From Pollutimonas sp963712655 (lineage in GTDB: Bacteria > Pseudomonadota > Gammaproteobacteria > Burkholderiales > Burkholderiaceae_B): DNA of 64,000 bases. This document shows positions 1 to 6,874 of this stretch, piece after piece. The translations under genes were made by a program, and so were the position numbers. The DNA lies in the NCBI GenBank assembly GCA_963712655.1, contig CAVQIT010000009.1, positions 744,001 to 808,000 on the forward strand, given 5' to 3'. Below the pieces are notes generated by a model, which was not told the DNA's origin, searched no databases, and saw nothing but the letters and a program-made list of their open reading frames with translations. Numbering within the stretch: position 1 is the first letter of the stretch; the number at the start of each line of letters is the position of its first letter.

Positions 1-1
1 G

Positions 2-814
2 CCGGGCGCCGGTTCGGACGTACGTGCCCTGCAAACTATTGCACATCATAGCGACACAGGCTATGTCGTCAATGGGAAGAAGAAATTCATTACGCGGGCC
101 AGTACAGCCGACTGGCTGGTGGTCGTAGCCCGGGCGGCTGAAGATTCGTCCAAATTCATTGCGCTGCTGGTCCCGCGCGATGCCAAGGGCGTTACGGTTG
201 GTCCTGTCGATGGAAAGCTGGGATGGTATGGCGTGCCTATTGCATCGCTGCGCTTTGAGGACGTGCAGGTTGAACAAGCCAATCGGCTGGGCGCCGAAGG
301 CGATGGTTTCAGCCTGGCCCAGGACGCGCTTTTGCGTGCACGTATTGGCCACGCCGCGATGGCGTTGGGCCGGGCTATTGGTGCCGTTGAGATTGCGTCC
401 GCCTATGCAGGGGATAGAAATATCTTCGGCAAGACATTGGGCCGGCATCAAGGCGTCCAATGGATGCTGGCCGATATGATCACGCAAATCGAAGCCTCGC
501 GCGCTTTGGTTGCCGTTGCCGCGGATAAGTATGATCGTGGCGATGCTGATGTCGCCATCTATGCGTCAATGGCGAAGCTGCATGCCACCGACCTTTGCAT
601 GAAGGTCGTTACCGATGCGCTGCAACTGACCGGAGGCCGGGGTTATTTGAAAGACTTTCCTCTGGAGCGCTTCTTCAGGGATGCCAAGCTCAATCAAATC
701 GGCGAAGGGTCGAGCGAAGTGCACAAGACGGTTATCGGCCGTGATCTTGTCCGCCGCTCGAAGACTTCGGATCGCAATCCGTGTTTGCGGCCAGGGCCTT
801 TGACAGACTATTGA
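2..814 (+). CDS. Acyl-CoA dehydrogenase, C-terminal part (5' end outside window)
   Basis: Open from the first base of the window, so the start lies upstream; 270 residues are visible. The C-terminal acyl-CoA dehydrogenase fold is clear: a beta-domain stretch (VVNGKKKFIT, then TADWLVVVAR), the helical segment RIGHAAMALGRAIGAVEIA, FGKTLGRHQGVQWMLADM, and the terminal flavin/substrate block GGRGYLKDFPLERFFRDAK followed by QIGEGSSEVHK. In short- and medium-chain members the Glu of this last block (usually YEGTSE) is the catalytic base. The enzyme would oxidise an acyl-CoA to a 2-enoyl-CoA and pass electrons to ETF. Substrate unknown. The tail after GRDLVRR is about 20 residues and not conserved. 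Confidence 0.9.
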   Translation, partial: PGAGSDVRALQTIAHHSDTGYVVNGKKKFITRASTADWLVVVARAAEDSSKFIALLVPRDAKGVTVGPVDGKLGWYGVPIASLRFEDVQVEQANRLGAEGDGFSLAQDALLRARIGHAAMALGRAIGAVEIASAYAGDRNIFGKTLGRHQGVQWMLADMITQIEASRALVAVAADKYDRGDADVAIYASMAKLHATDLCMKVVTDALQLTGGRGYLKDFPLERFFRDAKLNQIGEGSSEVHKTVIGRDLVRRSKTSDRNPCLRPGPLTDY

Positions 815-1078
815 TTGAGCACGCGGATTTCGATAGCGGGGCCGTTATCTGTTGAAAAGCCGATACGGCAAGGTTATCCGCAATGAGTATGGCGGCAAGC
901 GCTTTTTTCAGAGCGATTTGCTTACAATTCTTTCGGCGTAACGATTGCCGGTATTTAGTCGATGTTGGATTTAAAACCCCAGGTCCTGCCATTTTTAGAT
1001 ATAACTTCTTCCATCTTCGCTTTAAATGTCATTAAATTTGGCGTTGCCTTGCTGCCAGGGTGCGTCCTACCATGCCGC

Positions 1079-3607
1079 ATGGATAATTTAATCGACGATA
1101 TTCAAGCCCGCCTGCAATCCTTGAAGAAGCAGAATCTGCTGCGCCGGCGACGCGTTGTCGAGGGTCCGCAAGGGCCGTCATTGCATGTCGATGGCGAGCC
1201 TTGCCTGGCCTTTTGCAGCAACGATTATCTGGGCCTGGCGAATCATCCCGCGCTGATCGCCGCCGCTCATGCGGGCCTGGACCGATTCGGCGTCGGCGCT
1301 TCGGCATCGGCGCTGCTCAGCGGACATAGCCGCGTGGTCGAGGAACTCGAGACGGCTCTGGCGGCGTTTGTGGGCATGCCGGCCGCGCTTTGTTTTTCCA
1401 ATGGCTACATGGCCAATATGGGGGTGATCCCGGCGCTGGTCGGCCCCGGGGACGCCATATTTTCCGATAGCCTGAACCATGCCTGCCTGATCGATGGGGC
1501 GCGCTTGTCGAAAGCCGATGTTTCTATCTACGAGCATGCCGACATGGATCGACTGGAAGCGCTGCTTGCTAAAGACAGCAGTCGCCGCAAGCTGATCCTG
1601 AGCGATGGTGTGTTCAGCATGGATGGCGATATTGCGCCGTTGCCTGATCTGGTGGCGCTTTGCGAACGCTACAACGCCTGGCTGTTGCTGGACGATGCCC
1701 ACGGTTTCGGCGTGCTGGGGCCGCAGGGGCGGGGCAGTCTGGCTCATTTCGGTCTTGCTTCGCGGCGCGTTTTGTATATGGGTACGCTGGGCAAAGCGGC
1801 AGGTGTCGCGGGTGCATTTGTCGCCGGCGATGCCACATTGATCCAATGGCTGCTGCAGCGGGCCCGGACCTATGTGTTCACGACCGCCAGCCCCCCTTTG
1901 CTGGGTAGCGCGCTGATGGCGGCTTTGGTGCTGTTGGAGTCCGGCGATGCGCGGCAATTGCATTTGCGCGCCTTGATCGGGCAATTGCGGGATGGCCTGG
2001 CGGACTTGCCATGGCGTCTATTGCCATCGGAGACGGCGGTGCAGGCGCTTATCGTCAAGGACAACGGCTTGGCGCTCGAGCTGATGCAAGGCCTGCGCGA
2101 GCAAGGTATCTGGGTGCCGGCCATCCGGCCTCCCACTGTTCCTGAAAATACCGCTCGCCTCCGTATATCGCTATCGGCTGCCCACACATCCGAACAAGTC
2201 GACCGCTTGATTGTTGCCTTGAAAACATTGGCGGCGAAGCACGTCAAGGCCCCGTCGGCATGGCGCTCGGACATGGTTGGGCGCAGCCTGAAAAGCGTTT
2301 GGCACCCATGCACTCAGATGCAGCATCACACGACGGTTCCCATGGTTCCGGTCAGCCATGGCAGGGGCGCGTGGCTATACGGGGACGATGGCAAGCGCTA
2401 TCTGGATGCGATCAGTTCCTGGTGGGTGAATTTGTTCGGCCATGCCAATCCGCGCATCAATGCCCGGATCAAAGAGCAGCTGGACACACTTCCTCACGCC
2501 ATGTTGGCCGGGTTCACGCATGAGCCGGTGATTCGCTTATCGGAGCTCCTGGCGGCAAAAACCGGACATGCATTGGGCCATTGCTTTTACGCTTCAGACG
2601 GCGCGTCGGCGGTCGAGATTGCGCTGAAGATGAGTTTTCACGCCTGGCGCAATGCGGGCCACGCCGCCAAGCAAGAGTTTGTTTGCCTCAAGGGCAGTTA
2701 TCACGGAGAAACGATAGGCGCGCTGGCCGTCACCGATGTGTCTTTATTCCGCGATGCCTACGGACCATTGTTGCGTCCCGTGCATGTTGTCATGTCGCCC
2801 GATGCGCGCGCCGCGCAAGACGGTGAAACGGCCGCGGATGTGGCCCGCCGCGCGGCGCTTGCACTGGAGGCCTTGCTTCGGCGGCGCGCAGAACATATCG
2901 CAGCCGTCATCATCGAGCCCTTGGTGCAATGCGCGGCGGGGATGGTGATGCATGATCCGGTCTATTTGTCGGCGGTGCGCGCCTTGTGTGATCGCTATCA
3001 AGTCCACCTGATCTTTGATGAAATCGCTGTCGGTTGCGGCCGCAGCGGCACGTTTTTCGCCTCGGAGCAGGCGGCGGGGGCCGGCGGGGCACCCGTCTGG
3101 CCTGATCTGGTTTGCCTGTCCAAAGGGATCAGCGGCGGTTATCTACCCTTGTCGCTGGTGATGGCGACCGACGCCATTTACCAAGCTTTCTACGACACTG
3201 ATGTAAAGCGCGGCTTCCTGCATTCGCACTCTTATACGGGCAACCCATTGGCCTGCCGGGCGGCGTTGGCGACACTGGAGATTTTTGAGCAAGATGATGT
3301 CTTGAATGCCAATCGGCGACGCGCGCAGCGCATTACAGCGGCCTTGACGCCGCTGGCGCATCATCCGCAGGTGCGGCATTTTCGCCAGCGCGGCATGATC
3401 TGGGCATTTGACGCGGCGATAAGTGATTCCGCCGCCGCCGATTTTTCACAGCGATTTTTTGCCAAGGCACTTGAAAGCGAGTTGCTGCTGCGGCCCATAG
3501 GCCGCACGGTTTACCTTATGCCGCCATATATTCTTGATGATGCCGAGTGCGATTTGCTGGCGGCGCGGACAGCGGCGGTATTTGAAAGCGTGATTCATCA
3601 TGGCTGA
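1079..3607 (+). CDS. bioFA: Fused 8-amino-7-oxononanoate synthase / DAPA aminotransferase (BioF-BioA)
   Basis: 842 residues carrying two full biotin-pathway enzymes in one uninterrupted frame. Residues 1 to about 395 are BioF: LDDAHGFGVLG and the PLP lysine in YMGTLGKAAG (K239); it condenses pimeloyl thioester with alanine. Residues about 399-842 are BioA: HPCTQMQHH, LIFDEIAVGCGRSG (D647) and the PLP lysine in CLSKGISGG (K682); it aminates KAPA to DAPA with SAM as donor. Both parts have the usual single-enzyme length, so neither is truncated. The frame is open from 962, but the ATG at 1079 fits the normal BioF N-terminus (MDNLIDDIQARL). An in-frame ATG at 2273 could start BioA alone, but no stop separates the two parts. 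The gene overlaps bioD by 8 bp. Most bacteria encode these as two genes. Confidence 0.88.
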   Translation: MDNLIDDIQARLQSLKKQNLLRRRRVVEGPQGPSLHVDGEPCLAFCSNDYLGLANHPALIAAAHAGLDRFGVGASASALLSGHSRVVEELETALAAFVGMPAALCFSNGYMANMGVIPALVGPGDAIFSDSLNHACLIDGARLSKADVSIYEHADMDRLEALLAKDSSRRKLILSDGVFSMDGDIAPLPDLVALCERYNAWLLLDDAHGFGVLGPQGRGSLAHFGLASRRVLYMGTLGKAAGVAGAFVAGDATLIQWLLQRARTYVFTTASPPLLGSALMAALVLLESGDARQLHLRALIGQLRDGLADLPWRLLPSETAVQALIVKDNGLALELMQGLREQGIWVPAIRPPTVPENTARLRISLSAAHTSEQVDRLIVALKTLAAKHVKAPSAWRSDMVGRSLKSVWHPCTQMQHHTTVPMVPVSHGRGAWLYGDDGKRYLDAISSWWVNLFGHANPRINARIKEQLDTLPHAMLAGFTHEPVIRLSELLAAKTGHALGHCFYASDGASAVEIALKMSFHAWRNAGHAAKQEFVCLKGSYHGETIGALAVTDVSLFRDAYGPLLRPVHVVMSPDARAAQDGETAADVARRAALALEALLRRRAEHIAAVIIEPLVQCAAGMVMHDPVYLSAVRALCDRYQVHLIFDEIAVGCGRSGTFFASEQAAGAGGAPVWPDLVCLSKGISGGYLPLSLVMATDAIYQAFYDTDVKRGFLHSHSYTGNPLACRAALATLEIFEQDDVLNANRRRAQRITAALTPLAHHPQVRHFRQRGMIWAFDAAISDSAAADFSQRFFAKALESELLLRPIGRTVYLMPPYILDDAECDLLAARTAAVFESVIHHG

Positions 3608-4328
3608 ACCCGCGCGCGGTTATTTTGTGGCGGGCACGGATACTGAAATCGGCAAGACCCTGGTCGCCGGCAGCCTGTTGCGCGCCCTGACGAAAACCGG
3701 TCTTCGGACAGCGGCCATGAAGCCGGTTTCGGCTGGTGCTCAATTGCGCGCAGGTCGCTGGCATAACGAGGACGCCGATGCGCTTGCGGCGCAAGCCAGC
3801 GTGGCGCTGCCGCCGGCGCTTGCCACACCCTATTTGTTGCACCGGCCCGTGGCGCCGCATATTGCCGCCGCCCAAGAAGGGTGCGCGATAAGCTTGCCGC
3901 ACATTCTGGCTTGCTACGATTGCATTGCGCAAGCTGCCGATGTGGTGGTGGTCGAGGGCGTGGGGGGATTCCGGGTTCCGTTGGATCAGACAGTCGATAC
4001 GGCGGATCTGGCCGCGCAGCTTGGTTTGCCGATTATCCTGGTTGTCGGACTGCGCCTGGGCTGTATCAGCCACGCGCTGCTGACCGCCGAGGCGATTTCC
4101 GCGCGGGGATTGGAGTTGGCGGGATGGGTGGCCAATACTGTCGACGCGGATATGCTGGATATCGATGCCAATGTGGAGGGAATTGCGTCGCGTATCGCGG
4201 CGCCCTTGCTGGGGAAAATTCCAAGGCTATTGGCGGGTTCCGGCCCGGGCGGGGCATTGGCATGCGCTGCCGCCACTTATCTGGATTTCACCTGGTTGCG
4301 CGACTGGCCTGTGGCAGATCGGGCTTGA
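3600..4328 (+). CDS. bioD: Dethiobiotin synthetase
   Basis: 242 residues, normal length. The N-terminal P-loop GTDTEIGKT, the AAMKPVSAG motif and VVVEGVGGFRVPL are diagnostic of BioD, which closes the ureido ring of DAPA with CO2 and ATP to give dethiobiotin. The ATG lies 8 bp inside the end of bioFA (CATCATGGCTGA), so the two are translationally coupled. bioB, the last enzyme, is not in this window. After the stop the sequence passes into repeat and IS DNA, so the operon may have been cut or simply ends here. Confidence 0.95.
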   Translation: MAEPARGYFVAGTDTEIGKTLVAGSLLRALTKTGLRTAAMKPVSAGAQLRAGRWHNEDADALAAQASVALPPALATPYLLHRPVAPHIAAAQEGCAISLPHILACYDCIAQAADVVVVEGVGGFRVPLDQTVDTADLAAQLGLPIILVVGLRLGCISHALLTAEAISARGLELAGWVANTVDADMLDIDANVEGIASRIAAPLLGKIPRLLAGSGPGGALACAAATYLDFTWLRDWPVADRA

Positions 4329-4439
4329 TTCCACGCGGCAAGGCCAAGGGGGAGTTTGGGTCTTTTTGCTGATGGGTTATCTTGTTTGCCAGGCTTGAGG
4401 CGCCTGGTGGCGCTGTTTATATTGTTTGTCGGCGGTGGT

Positions 4440-4740
4440 CGTATGTTTGCTGGCGGTGTTTTGGTTTCTCGTGCCGTCCGTCGGGGGTAAGGCCTGTGGC
4501 GTCCAGCCCGGTCGGCCGTTCAGGCGCCTGCGCGCCTGACACCGCGAGCTAATCTCGTCCGGCGGCCGCTGCCTGCTGGCGTTCTTCTTGGTCACTTCGG
4601 CGGCTCGCCTCCCTACGATTCCACTTGCTCGGCCTCCGACGGGCTGGCCACCACAGGCCTTACCTCCGACGGACTCCGATGTGTCTTAAACACGAGCGCT
4701 GGCACGGTCTGGGTTCTTGCGCTTCGTTGGGTCGTGTTGT
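4440..4740 (-). repeat. Structured long-arm inverted repeat, copy 1 (intact)
   Basis: A repeat element of roughly 230-300 bp with a near-complete second copy at 5218-5403 plus 6601-6710 in the opposite orientation. It has two long complementary arms (4475-4515 and 4636-4674), an inner 7-bp hairpin (4521-4538) and conserved spacer sequence. Base changes between copies in the arms are compensated on the partner arm (GGCCTGTGG with CCACAGGCC here; GACCAGTGG with CCACTGGTC in copy 2). That points to selection on the folded form, as RNA or cruciform DNA, or to repair between arms. Short ORFs through the arms are not believed to be genes. Family not recognised. Confidence 0.8.
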
Positions 4741-4765
4741 TGCTGATCGAAGACGTTACAGTGCC

Positions 4766-4804
4766 CGGCAATTTCCGGCCCCTACGGTGGGCCGAAAATT
4801 GCCG
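4766..4804. repeat. Hairpin, 16-bp arms
   Basis: CGGCAATTTCCGGCCC (4766-4781) and GGGCCGAAAATTGCCG (4789-4804) are complementary apart from one position and enclose a 7-nt loop. No T-run follows, so it is not a standard intrinsic terminator. It sits in degenerate DNA between the two repeat copies. Confidence 0.6.
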
Positions 4805-4905
4805 TACGCGGTTGGGCATGCGGTGGCGGCTGTAGAGTCGACGCGATTGCGGTCGATATTGAGCATGCAACGGGGGCTGTCGATTCGACAGGATTACGGT
4901 CAATC

Positions 4906-5090
4906 TTGCAGATCTTGCCGCGCAAGGTGATCACGGACCTGATGGCTGTGATCAGGGCTGCGATCACCTTACACAGATTTTGGAATGCGGGGGCCGAGCG
5001 TATCAAGGGATACAGCAGCCACGAAATCATCGGGCAGCGTTTCAGCCGCTTTTTTTCTGACGCGGATCGCGCGGCCGATGCATGCCCGAG
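4906..5090 (+). pseudogene. PAS-domain sensor protein remnant
   Basis: Only a fragment is recognisable, at about 4975-5075: FWNAGAERIKGYSSHEIIGQ followed by RFSRFFSDADRAAD. This is the highly conserved start of a PAS domain of the type found in sensor kinases and PAS-containing regulators (family pattern WNxGAERIKGYxxxEIIGQ, then hFSRFYxxEDR). The expected upstream DxDGxVxSWN stretch is absent and no kinase or output domain follows. The apparent frame continues to 5292 through unrelated repeat DNA. I infer a broken relic, most likely left by recombination in this repeat and IS region. Confidence 0.55.
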
Positions 5091-5150
5091 CTCCTACTTG
5101 CGTGACGTGATCGGCGCACCAAAACACTCTAAATCACAGCAATCGCGTAT

Positions 5151-5183
5151 GGTTCTCTCGCCCCGTGCAGGGGCGAGAGAACC
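5151..5183. repeat. Perfect 14-bp hairpin
   Basis: GGTTCTCTCGCCCC (5151-5164), loop GTGCA, and GGGGCGAGAGAACC (5170-5183) form a perfect 14-bp stem. There is no downstream T-run. It lies about 35 bp before repeat copy 2 and has no partner gene that I can see. Confidence 0.65.
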
Positions 5184-5217
5184 GGGCACCGCAAACTCTT
5201 TCAACCTAAAACCTTTT

Positions 5218-5403
5218 GCCAACGAAGAAGCGCAAGAATCCAAGCCGTCCCGGCAACCGTGGCCACACGACACCGGAGTCCGTCGGGGGTAAGACCAGTG
5301 GGAGCCAGCCCGTTGGAGGCCGAGCAAGTGGAATCGTAGGGAGGCGTGCCGCGCAGGCCATTGAGAAGAACCCTAGCAGGCAGCGGCCGCCGGACGAGAT
5401 TAG
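5218..5403 (+). repeat. Structured repeat copy 2, left part (split by the IS element)
   Basis: Aligns base for base, with scattered changes, to the reverse complement of copy 1, from CCAACGAAG at 5219 to GGACGAGATTAG at 5392-5403. There the match stops abruptly; it resumes with AGCGCGCGGTGTCAGG at 6601. The left arm is 5278-5316. This half ends exactly at the inferred IS110 insertion point. Confidence 0.85.
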
Positions 5404-5418
5404 ATTCTATGGTTTTCG

Positions 5419-6381
5419 TCAACCAGGTATTGATGCCAACCTCGTGGCATCGAAGGGTTTTCGGGTTCGCCAGACGCCATAGGCGATGCGTAGCAGCTTG
5501 CGCGCCAGAATCACCAATGCCTCAGTTGAGGCGAATTTTTTTGCGCGAAGTGCCTGGTAATAGCCCTTGAACACGGCTGAACGCGCCGCTGAGCGGGCGG
5601 CGTTATAAAGCAACGTTCTCAAGGCGGCACTACCTTGTTTACTCACCTTGCGCAGCCCCACGAATTGCCCCGATTCGCGCGGCCTGGGGTCCAGTCCGGT
5701 AAAGGCCACCAGGGCATCGCCGGTCGTAAACGGAATTCGCTCAAACAGGATCGAGAGCGCTATGCCGCTCTGCAAGCCGATTCCCGTGACGCTGCTCACT
5801 AATGCGTAAGTCTGCGCCAGTTTCTCATTGGCCTGTACCTGGTTGCTCATCTCGTCCTCTAGCGCTAACACCGCGGCCTTTAGCGCTTCCAAGGCAGGTT
5901 CAATAAGCGCACGCGTACGCGTCTCACTGCCCTGATAGGATTGCTTCAGCGCGACACCTGCTTGCACCGCCATGGTGCGAAGCCGCTGCAAGTCACATAG
6001 TGCCTGCAGATGTTCGGGCGTGGGCTGGTAGCGGTGCAAGTTCTCATGCTCGAGCGCTGCATAACGGGCAATCACCTCTGCATCCAATCGGTCCGTCTTG
6101 CCACGCCGGCCTAGCGATTTGCCGTAATGATGAACATGCCTGGCGTTCAGTACATACACCTCGAACCCACCGGCGTGCGCCATATCGGCTAACGGTTTGT
6201 GGTATCTACCCGTCGATTCCATCGCGATACAACTGTTCGAAGGTAATGTCTTAAGCCAACGGCCAATGGCAGTAAGACTGTTCGGGACAGATTTCGAGGC
6301 CACTTGCTTGGGCCCATAACTACCCACCACGAACTCGGCCTTGGCAACGTCCGCACCCACATAGCAACGCTCTGCTTGCAT
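5419..6381 (-). CDS. IS110-family transposase (DEDD recombinase)
   Basis: 320 residues, full length for the family. The N-terminal RuvC-like DEDD domain shows D11 (VGADVAKAEF), E55 (AMESTGRYH), and D97 and D100 (GKTDRLDAEV). The C-terminal transposase_20 domain has VTGIGLQSGIAL and SKQGSAALRTLLYNAA, with S251 as the family's nucleophilic serine. The ATG at 6381 has AAGGAGAG just upstream. All key residues are present, so the element may be active. IS110 recombinases work with a bridge RNA made from the element's own non-coding end, here the region just upstream. Confidence 0.95.
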   Translation of the reverse strand: MQAERCYVGADVAKAEFVVGSYGPKQVASKSVPNSLTAIGRWLKTLPSNSCIAMESTGRYHKPLADMAHAGGFEVYVLNARHVHHYGKSLGRRGKTDRLDAEVIARYAALEHENLHRYQPTPEHLQALCDLQRLRTMAVQAGVALKQSYQGSETRTRALIEPALEALKAAVLALEDEMSNQVQANEKLAQTYALVSSVTGIGLQSGIALSILFERIPFTTGDALVAFTGLDPRPRESGQFVGLRKVSKQGSAALRTLLYNAARSAARSAVFKGYYQALRAKKFASTEALVILARKLLRIAYGVWRTRKPFDATRLASIPG

Positions 6382-6409
6382 AACTGCTCTCCTTGCAATA
6401 ACGTGAATG

Positions 6410-6580
6410 TGCTGGGGTAGCTCCGCCTCGGCGTTAGCTTGCGATCAATCGGCGGTCCAGGCCGCTAGATTCCTTATCGACGATTCGAGGCGGGGTGGGA
6501 ATTGCTAATCTAGTCAGTCCGCCGGAGACGGCTGATGTGACGCGGCGTCCCTCACCCCAGCGCCTTCCCCACACTTCAGA
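6410..6580 (-). ncRNA. Candidate IS110 bridge RNA
   Basis: The left non-coding end folds into two successive stem-closed loops when read in transposase direction. Loop 1 is closed by GGGGTG (6553-6558) with CACCCC (6492-6497). It contains GACGCCGCG (6541-6549), resembling the left target GACACCGCG, and AGATTAGC (6504-6511), complementary to the right target plus core (GCTAATCT). Loop 2 is closed by CCGCCTCG (6486-6493) with CGAGGCGG (6423-6430). It holds GAATCT (6467-6472), identical to the element's right end plus core, and CAAG (6438-6441), complementary to core plus left end. Order and polarity match the published target-loop then donor-loop layout of IS110 bridge RNAs. Transcript ends are guesses and the fold was made by eye. 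Confidence 0.65.
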
Positions 6581-6600
6581 AGACGCCCCTACACCATACA

Positions 6601-6710
6601 AGCGCGCGGTGTCAGGCGCTGTGGGCGCCTGACCGGCCGACCGGGCTGGCTCCCACTGGTCTTACTCCCGGCGGACGGCACGAGAAACACGATCACCAAC
6701 AGCAAACAAC
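6601..6710 (+). repeat. Structured repeat copy 2, right part
   Basis: Continues repeat copy 2 after the IS element. It contains the inner hairpin CAGGCGC (6613-6619) with GCGCCTG (6625-6631) and the right arm 6637-6678, which pairs with 5278-5316. The match to copy 1 fades after the GCACGAGAAAC stretch at about 6678-6690. From about 6711 to 6874 I see no gene or clear signal. Confidence 0.8.
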
Positions 6711-6874
6711 ACGCACCCTGACAGTAGACAATACATCACCGCCAGCAGACGACTCAAGCGATCGTGACACTTTAGCCCGCGCCACCGGGCAATCGCATCG
6801 CTATCCCGTGCTATGGCCTTGTCCGCAGCGGCCTAAGTAAGTGCCATTCGGCCAAGAGGGGCCGCCTGTGTCCC

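Larger units (their letters stand above)
5402..6600 (-). mobile_element. IS110-family insertion sequence, ends defined by the interrupted repeat
   Basis: Comparing repeat copy 2 with intact copy 1 gives the ends directly: the repeat breaks after AG at 5402-5403 and resumes with AG at 6601-6602. Read in transposase direction this is a CT dinucleotide at both junctions, the core reported for the IS110-family member IS621. The element is about 1.2 kb with one gene. Upstream of the gene there are about 219 bp of non-coding left end and downstream only 15 bp of right end, the layout of the IS110 group rather than IS1111. The ends share a short inverted match (TATGGT inside the left end, ACCATA inside the right end). 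No longer target duplication is seen. Confidence 0.85.

Noticed and set aside
995..1004. TTAGATATAA upstream of bioFA, partly like a BioR site
   Set aside because: Only about 8 of 10 positions fit and the palindrome is broken; there is no regulator gene nearby to support it.
4377..4903. Minus-strand ORFs reading through repeat copy 1
   Set aside because: They cross covarying arms of the repeat and lack ribosome sites. The base pairing explains the conserved peptide better than coding does.
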